A stretch of 27,004 bases of DNA from Halocafeteria seosinensis (Eukaryota; Sar; Bigyra; Bicosoecida): assembly GCA_001687465.1 (NCBI GenBank), contig LVLI01000520.1, forward strand, positions 1 through 27,004. The letters are read 5' to 3'. Each line of letters starts with the position of its first letter. Position 1 is the first letter of the stretch. Made by a program: the position numbers and the translations under genes. Under the pieces are notes generated by a model that saw only the letters and a list, made by a program, of their open reading frames with translations, ran no database searches and had not been told where the DNA came from. This document shows positions 20,118-27,004 of this stretch, piece after piece.

Positions 20118-23100
20118 GCAGCGAATCGCAAGGGGTATGGAGACTGTCGAGGCAGATGGTAACAAATTGGCAACTTCGCCATTGATTAAAGAGATGAAGA
20201 GTCTAAATACAAGCCATTCAAGGAGTGTGGAGCAGCAACAGCTCGCGAGCATATTAGACTGTCGAGGAGGACAGTGATAAGTTGGCGATTATTTTGTAAC
20301 CGCGAGAGCGTACGCATATACCTTATGAAGTGCTGTCGCATGAGTGATTATGGAGTCTGCAAGCTCCAAATAAAGCGCTACCCTTCAGAATGCATAGTAT
20401 AAACAGGCGTCCACTAGACTGGTCTCGAGACAAATGGCCTTGTGAGAGAATGGCAAGCAAACCTTGGCCTTGCCGGGGGCGGCTTCCGCTCATGCTCGCT
20501 GGGCAACCTTTTCCAACTCGTCCGTGGAGGTCGAGGATAGAGGTTACGAATGCGCTGTCTGTTTGTCGTTAGGAATCTTTTGCTTACCAACGCTTCCTCT
20601 GCTTCGGTAGTGGTAGCGCGCGGTTTCGTTGTAATGAGGGAGCACCGTTAGACGAACTTCGGACGACCTGCATCATAGTGATCGCGTATGAGAAGGCACA
20701 CCGCTAGCTAAATGGCCTACATCTTCTACTGAGTGTCGCAACCTACAAAAAAGAACAACTAAGAGCGTATGAAGGAACGTCTTTTCTACCACTGGGTGGT
20801 GAAATGTGCTAGGACTGATGACTAGCTGCTACAAGTTCTCAAGCGCGTGAAGCAAGCACATCCTCTTCGTCGTGATACAATCAAATTCGGTGGCATCACT
20901 TCTCGAAAATTAAGATGCATGTGGAAGCAACAGTCAAATACGATTTGAACGGATTCTACGTTTCATTGGCCCCGACGCATCCTCTGTGCGAACTTGTAGG
21001 CAATGCTGGGCGAAACTCCTTCGACAGGGAACGATTTGCAAGTTCGCCTGTCGATACTGCTTTGCTTCGTGGGACAAAGTATTTCGGCTCTCGTGTTCGT
21101 GTTTCTTCACAAAGCGTAGCTGATTAGCTATCGTTCTTACACATTGGCGTACAGGGCTACTTCTGTCATTGTCGTTCTCTTCCGAGTAAACTTCCGTCTC
21201 CACTTTCAAAGAGGGGGGGAGGCTCAGTCAGAAGTTTTGCTCGCCACTGTCTCAGTCTTAATCTGACGCGCTCTGGACCTCATATGAGACGCAACTACAT
21301 CCATTAGCGAAACAATTTTTACATGTGACCTCTCTCCACAATCATTCGACGGGTCCACTTTGCGGTCTTGGCGCACCAGCCGAAACAATTCGAACACTGT
21401 CCAATGAGTACGATCGGAGATCTAAAAGTACTACTTGACTCTTGATCCCAGAAGCGCTTGGGCTTTTCTCAGTTGTCTAATCGCGGTTACCCATCGAGGA
21501 ACCAGTAAAGTCCAACGGTTGGATGGGATACTTTCCAGCCGCTGGATCTACCTGAGTTGACCCTTCTGTTTGTTGATGAGACTCGTTTGCTTGCGGAAAT
21601 TATCGAAGATTCCCACTCAGAGAACTAAAGCGGGATTTCAACTTGACCATAGATTTCCTCTCAGACAAGCGGTAACGATGGTTGTAGGATTCGAGAAGCA
21701 CATGCAGGACTTTAGGAGCAGAGGCAACAACACCACAAACTGGAGAGACTGACAAACCAAACGCAGAAGAACAACCGGTGACCACATCGTGCCCAATCCG
21801 GTGGTGCGAGGCCCAAGACACTCCGAAAGGATACGTGTGAAGAACCTCTTACTTACAAAGAGTTCGAGTGTTGGTGAGCGCAGTGGTAGGCAATGCCAGG
21901 GTAGGCAATGACCGCGTGAAGATCCCCCAACTACATTTCCACTTCGCCGTCATGAATAATACACACTGATGCCTAAGAAAGTACGACAGTAGGACAACGA
22001 TTACCTTTGCCTGTAGCCGGCATTTTAATATTATTTTTGTGAATATGTTTTTTGTTTTGTTTTGATAAATCCGGAATACATTATTATAAGCCGGTAAAAT
22101 CCTCTATCACCCGGCATTTGAAAATCAACTAATTTCCAAATGGCGGGTGATATTTGACAAACAAAGTGCATGCATAGGAACTGTGCAGGAGATTTGTTGG
22201 CAGCATTTGGACGAGTCGATAGACCAAGAAGTTCAATTTCGTAGATGTTATCGGCATAACGTCGGTATGCATTCACACAAGTGAACTAGAATTGAAACAC
22301 CAGCCCAGTGAGATTGAGGGGCTGGATGGTTCATTGCGAAATAGTTCTCCGTTCCGTGAACCTCATAGCGATGGACGGGTTGTACCAACATGACGATACT
22401 TGAATGCCCCTTCCTTCCTTACTTGTAGACCAGTTCATAGTTTTTCCTATTTTTGTTGTAGTCGTTGCGGAGTATCATACGACTGCACGGAACTATCTTG
22501 TTATGTTCACCCCGCACTTGCTCCCACCACAAACGATGCAAACGACTTGGAGAGCTGCAGTTGATCAAGTACAGTGTAGACTCTGCGGTGATCTTTATCC
22601 AAGCAATTTGTGGCTCGGAGCACTGGCAATCTTCGTCACCAATTTCGGGTCTTCTCTGGAGTACCGGTTTGGCAACGTGCCTTTAAGGGATTTGATAAGG
22701 TCCCGTTTTCAATAACGAGGAAGAATTTCACGGTTCAAAATTCCACTTGCTCATTTGCACAAGCTTTCCAGCGCGACTCTGCAACTACGATAACTACGAA
22801 TCTGCTCTACAGCGCCTGAATCTTCACCTTTTCGGTGTTTGGTGGCCAACTAACCCAAGAGGAGGCTGAAGGTAGCAGCGCTAAGTTGGCGTCGGTATCG
22901 TCGTACCTTGGGTACACTTAGTACCACACTGCACCTCGGTGGAGATCGCGTCCTGTGGCGAAAACAGGTGATATTGAACAGGCACTCACAAAGGCATATT
23001 CGGCACTTGAAAATGAATGCGATATTGGCAAACGCACGCATGACATATACTGATACTGCAGGACTTGCAGGTTATGCTAACAACTTGGCAAAAGGCGATT

Positions 23101-23220
23101 GACCGGCTACGAGGAAGTATGCGCGGTGGTGGTTACGTGGGCGCAGCGACGCCATGTATGTCGCCACTGCGGTGATATACATCTGAGTAAACTCCTAGTC
23201 GCTCCATGTCAAATCCCACA
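20118..23220. other. Three-kilobase stretch without a recognisable gene
   Basis: Only short ORFs (under about 105 codons) on both strands. The longest are 22404-22715 plus (103 codons, hydrophobic N-terminus, no motif) and 20934-21209 minus (91 codons). Peptides such as IEQALTKAYSALENECDIG near 22970-23030 (plus, broken by stops) look like decayed coding sequence. A short direct repeat gtaggcaatg occurs twice near 21889-21911. Probably old transposon debris. Confidence 0.45.
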
Positions 23221-23358
23221 GCTAACAGATCGAGTGGTTGAGGCAGCCAAAAAAACTGCTCAGAAATTCTTAATTCTTGGAGAGGCATCGCTAACAGATC
23301 GAGTGGTTGAGGCAGCCAAAAAAACTGCTCAGAAATTCTTAATTCTTGGAGAGGCATC
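23221..23358. repeat. Perfect 69-bp tandem duplication
   Basis: The unit from gctaacagatcgag to ggagaggcatc occupies 23221-23289 and again 23290-23358 with no difference. The length is a multiple of three, so ORFs crossing it on either strand show a 23-residue repeat. Its right edge touches the stop codon of the RT fragment on the minus strand. Identity between the copies implies a recent event. Confidence 0.95.
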
Positions 23359-23863
23359 AGTGTACTTTACTGTATACAGGATGACGCGAGAGACCTGCCC
23401 ATCCTTTCATGTAGGTGAGCTTGGGGGCTAAGGAGCGATTGACTAAAAGTGTCCGTAGAGCTGAAGAGGTCTGCTTTCCATGCAGGAGACAGCGAGCGCG
23501 CTCAATTAAGGACTCCACATGTTTACGGGTCGGATCAAGGCTTCCATTAGGAGCGAGATAGAGTCCGAGATATCGCGTGTGCTGGTCGGTTTGAACGACG
23601 GATATCGGTTCCCCGTTTATTAAGATCGGTTCTTGTGGCACTGGTCCGTGGATAATGCGAAGTACCGTTTTCTTGGCGTTGATCTTCTGCTGGTGGAGAC
23701 CGCAGAAGCTCTGGCAAATATCCAAAGCTAACCGTACATCATTAAGGTCGGCATGGAAGGTGGCTACATCATCAGCGTACAAGTTGAAGTTAACAAGGCT
23801 GTCAAGTCTCTGCGCGCCAAAATTAATACACAAGGTCCCTAACCGAATTATACCCCCAATGGT
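23357..23863 (-). pseudogene. LINE reverse transcriptase, 3' part (YADD motif onward)
   Basis: The minus-strand frame is open from just below a TAA at 23864-23866 to the TGA at 23357-23359, without needing an ATG. It contains the RT catalytic motif C (FNLYADDVATF), then motif D/E-like text (LHQQKINAKKT, then TRYLGLYLAPNGSLDPTRKH) and thumb-like helices (LLVNRSLAPKLTYMKGW). The part N-terminal to the YADD motif lies beyond the insert at 26184-27004 on the same strand. The two pieces meet in the loop between motifs B and C. Typical LINE C-terminal domains are missing after the stop. Inactive remnant. Confidence 0.75.
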
Positions 23864-26210
23864 TTAACGGCCGTTCAAAGCGGTTTTAACATATAGTTGA
23901 ATCACGGGAAAAAATGCTTCCAAATTGCTGTTTTCCAGTGTTTATTTTGGTAGCATCGGTGGCGCGCATCGCCTTTGCGCAAGCCCACGAAATGTTTTCT
24001 TCTTTTCGGTGGGTTCACAGAGCGGGTGTTCCATGAGTCAGTCGAAGATACAGCTCGGCAACTTCGTCTGTAACTTACTCCTTAAAAGGGAAACACAGAC
24101 ACTATACAGGAAATTGTACGATCTAAAACTTGGAGCTATTGTTAGAAACTTACATTGGTCTTAAGATGAGCGAAAGCAAGATAAGATTCAAACCGCGAGT
24201 AGCAGCTCCGCCTCCGCCAACGAGGTCGCAGAAGAAACCCTTGGGGTTTTATGATGAAAACGGGCGAACTTTTTCGAATGAATCACTAGAAAGACGCAAA
24301 AAAGGTAGAAAAAACCGTAAGAAGCAGCGGCGGAGTGAAATATCACCCTAAAGAAGGGATAATTTTCCTGCAAATTCGTTCTTTGCGACCCGCTTGGCTG
24401 GGAGTCAACATCGGAGTATAAACCGGTCTTTACGCCTACTTGGTAAAGAGAAAGGAAACAATAAACTCGTCAATGAGACGGAGGCAAGAAATATACTTGA
24501 AGTGTATTATTGCTTCCTTCAGGTTCGCGCACATATCCGGCCGGATATGCTAATAGATTATTCTGTGAAGCTGACGAAGTGTTTCACAGAATCCCGCAGC
24601 AGCTACTAGAGGAGTGGCCACTTTAGGATGGCTCATTTTATTTCTGAAACATCACCACAGGGTATATGGTACGTGTATTCACGAATTAGAGATATAGTGG
24701 AGCTGTCGGCATGCTCGGTAAAGCGAGTGCTCGAATATTTTCAACAAACGCGAGAGGTATACTCCAGGCGCCCGCCCACAGCCCTCTCCAAATATGAACT
24801 TCAGGTAGCCAACATTATCGACTACTACAACGCCAAATACGGGTATGTTACAAAACCAACAATTCTATCGTATCTTTACACTCATTTTCTGTGGTGATAA
24901 AATCGCCTTGCGAAGTGTTACCGGACTCCTAAAGTACCTTGGGTTCCAGTACCGAGCATCTCGGACCGATTCCCCGGGCCCTTCGACTACTTTTCTGCGG
25001 CATCGAATGAAAACTTTCATGATTAACTTAATCAACGTTTTACGAGGAGTTTCAAGAGACAAGTGTGCTGTCGTGCATTCCGATGACAGCTTTCTGTATG
25101 TGAATAACAAAATTGCGAAGACATGGTGTAGAGCAAGCTCACCGTTCATCAAAGGTCTTGGGGGAAGTCTCGGCAGCAAAATTGCAATGGTACATGGTTT
25201 CGATTTTTAATTAGGTCCCCTTTACGTGAATGAGGGAGAAATCGGGGAAAGACCTTCCACGTCTTTTAGATGACCCTAGAGTCGCTGCTCTCCTGTGAAT
25301 ACTTCTTCAAACTGAATCCTACCTCTGCAGGCTACGAAACGATGATGGAGGAAGAAGTTTATATTACGTGGTTTTTCTATAGTTTCATACCTGTGATAAA
25401 CGAGCTTTATTCCGATCGAAAAGTGTTCTTGGTTCTGGAAAATGCGAGTTACCATAATCCGCTTCCGCAGGGGACGGAGCCTCCAGCGCGTTCATGTGGA
25501 GCGACCTTCAAAATATCTGGGCCTCCCATTTCGGTGAGAGTGGTTACTCTGCAATAGGAATGATAATTCATCGTAGAAGATATGTGCAAAAAGGTAGATC
25601 CCGAAAAACTTATCAGGCCCATCTTACGGCTTCTGGAATGAAGGAGTATATCCGCGCCACTTTCCAGGTGCGGGAGACCGCCGAAGATGTTCATAGCAGA
25701 AGCAAGGAATCCCTGTATGGGGACGTACACGACAGACGTAGAGAATACAACAGTGAATATAAAATCTGCAAATGGCAAAGAGAATACATGGAGGTGCTAT
25801 GTGCCTCAATATAGACCGGGACGAGCTAAATTGCTAGAGACAAGAGTGGGAACATCTGTATCAAGGAAGAGCTTCGCGACGAGCTCATCATCGAACCGAA
25901 CCATTTCAGCGATGAAGAGAAAAACTTTATGAATAGGTATTGGAACAAGTCTGTACGGTAAAATCAAGATACGAACCTCCTACTTTCTCTGCCACTTTGT
26001 GAAGTTGAGCCTTGTTCGCTACCAGACCCCCCTCACACCGACCCTACCAACTTTGAGCCAATTATTTATGGTGACAGTAAAAGATGCATTATAATTATGG
26101 TAGCATGAAGATTTGCCATTTGTCAGTGTTTGTTCTAAGCCTATTGTTTGTAGGAATCTGCTGACGAAAAAAGCGAATACGCGTTATATCCACGGACTTG
26201 ACCGGGTTTT
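23835..26210 (+). mobile_element. Probable Tc1/mariner-type insertion inside a LINE
   Basis: The boundaries are approximate, defined by where the reverse transcriptase reading stops on the right (about 26210) and resumes on the left (about 23835). The insert carries a transposase remnant on the plus strand. TA dinucleotides, the usual target of this class, lie at both candidate junctions (tTAcac on the left, gTAccc on the right). The left and right ends show only weak inverted similarity, so terminal repeats are not demonstrated. Confidence 0.5.
24166..25961 (+). pseudogene. Tc1/mariner/IS630-superfamily transposase, frame-broken
   Basis: The protein can be followed through several frames. 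A basic Pro-rich N-terminus starts at the ATG at 24166. A helical DNA-binding part runs 24628-24890, with LSACSVKRVLEYFQQT as a helix-turn-helix-like segment. The catalytic domain runs 24890-25961. VTGLLKYLGFQY matches the family's 'tv.r.L...Gf.y' text, AVVHSDDSFLYVNNKIAKTW fits the first catalytic Asp, and VFLVLENASYHN fits the second, which here reads Glu (codon 25438-25440). PQYRPGRAKLLE ends with a Glu (25837-25839) in the place of the third acidic residue. Frame changes are needed near 24890, between 25210 and 25270, near 25500 and near 25860. Multiple lesions make it inactive. Confidence 0.65.
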
Positions 26211-27004
26211 TGCACCTAACTTGTACCCTTGCACGGCCACTCGGGGTAACGATTCGCAAGAGAAACCCTTTAAGCTTCGATCAAGTGCAGTAAGCAGGAT
26301 ATCTAGCTGAAAGTCGAAGGTAAGACAAGCCAATGGGCATCCTTGACGCAGTGTATCCGCCTTGAGTTTGCTGACGACTTGCTTGTTAAAGAGCAGATGC
26401 GAGAAGGCTCCTTGTCTAGCCTGTAGCAGCCGGTATCAATCAAATGACCTCGTGTATGATCGTAGGCCTTGCTTATGTCGAGCTCGACCACATACAGTGG
26501 TTGTTGGCGTTCACGAGCGAGTTCTTCAATGTCACTTTTCAACTTGAGCGGTGTTTGAATTTTCTTGTTCCGTAAGAACGCGTACTGTCCTTGGAAGAGA
26601 GGCTGATGCTCGGTGATGACATCCTGTAGGCGCGACGCTATGATACCCGACATTAGTTTATAAGTACACTCCAACAGTGTAATTGGTCGTGAAGCAACCT
26701 CCACAGGTACCCCCGCCTCCTTTGGTATTGGACGCAAGAGTGCTTGTTTCATCACATCCGGAATCATTCCATGGTCCAAGATCTCTGTAAGTATTTCGGC
26801 CAACATTTCGAGCACATGCGGACTCGCATACAAAATCATTCTGTAGGTGATTCGTGAAATGCCAGGGCTTGTGTTGCGCCCCTGGCATTGTTTCTTGATG
26901 TCTTTGGGGGTCACCGGACGTAGGACCGGCTCCCAAATACTGCTTCGGAATTTTGGGCTGCACTCAATCTCGTGACGGATAGCTGCATGTACGTACCGGT
27001 TATT
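26184..27004 (-). pseudogene. LINE reverse transcriptase, 5' part (fingers and palm), running off the window
   Basis: The minus-strand frame 27004-26303 is open to the window edge and reads as the fingers and first palm motifs of a non-LTR reverse transcriptase: SPGISRITYRMI, then MIPDVMKQALLRPIPKE, RPITLLECTYKLMSGIIASR, QGQYAFLRNK and motif A YVVELDISKAYDHTRGHL. Near 26415 the reading shifts by one frame and continues to a TAA at 26184-26186 with motif B (LRQGCPLACLTFDFQLD). Motif C is found only beyond the insert, at 23357-23863. The N-terminal endonuclease, if present, would lie beyond 27004. One frameshift and the insertion make the copy inactive. Confidence 0.75.

Noticed and set aside
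23133-23357. Minus-strand ORF with a perfect 23-residue repeat
   Set aside because: The repeat is only the translation of the 69-bp DNA duplication, and the ORF has no other sign of coding.
23835-26210. Clear terminal inverted repeats for the mariner-type insert
   Set aside because: Hand alignment of the two ends gave only scattered matches, so inverted repeats are not claimed.
1-27004. CRISPR arrays, tRNA or rRNA genes, bacterial operons
   Set aside because: No regularly spaced direct repeats, no tRNA B-box-like motif in context, no conserved rRNA sequence, and the genes have spliceosomal introns.

Overview
The window is nuclear DNA of a eukaryote, probably a protist or alga. Several genes are split by short GT-AG introns of about 60-155 bp whose removal keeps the frame. 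The proteins have a eukaryotic look (a Tmc-type multipass protein, leucine-rich repeats of the ribonuclease-inhibitor kind, a membrane-anchored tRNA-modification enzyme, a type II membrane nucleotide-sugar epimerase homologue), and the space between them holds decayed retrotransposons and DNA transposons. The lineage cannot be fixed from the sequence alone.

Layout. 1-450: remnant of a pogo/Tigger-type transposase. 450-2000: no recognisable gene. 2002-7673 (minus): a nine-exon gene, about 1690 residues, assembled here from splice signals and reading-frame continuity. It encodes a large Tmc (tiny macrocysts)-like membrane protein with an N-terminal multipass region, a TPR-like helical region and two membrane-bounded loops. 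7674-10401: mostly intergenic, with weak ORF remnants and a perfect 18-bp palindrome. 10402-13177 (plus): a three-exon gene with two leucine-rich-repeat blocks, an unrecognised helical domain and a coiled coil. 13252-13968 (plus): C-terminal part of a non-LTR retrotransposon reverse transcriptase, interrupted by one in-frame stop. 13968-15020: degenerate repeats that resemble the beginning of the next gene. 15322-17104 (plus): a four-exon TcdA/TCD-type tRNA t6A dehydratase with an N-terminal membrane anchor. 17761-19374 (plus): an intronless type II membrane protein related to UDP-glucuronate 4-epimerases, with key active-site residues changed. 19520-20117: coding-like, frame-broken ORF remnants. 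20120-23100: no recognisable gene. 23221-23358: perfect 69-bp tandem duplication. 23357-27004 (minus): a LINE-type reverse transcriptase split in two by a roughly 2.3-kb insert carrying a frame-broken Tc1/mariner/IS630-type transposase on the plus strand.

The four intact genes do not form an obvious pathway. The tRNA enzyme and the epimerase homologue are housekeeping or endomembrane types, the Tmc-like protein is a probable membrane sensor or structural protein, and the LRR protein is probably a binding scaffold. The transposon remnants are nested and truncated, as in an accessory, repeat-rich part of a compact genome. The most notable points are the full Tmc-like gene model, the degenerate active site of the epimerase homologue, the duplicated LRR blocks, the transposon-in-retrotransposon nest, and the degraded copies of the dehydratase 5' end upstream of that gene.
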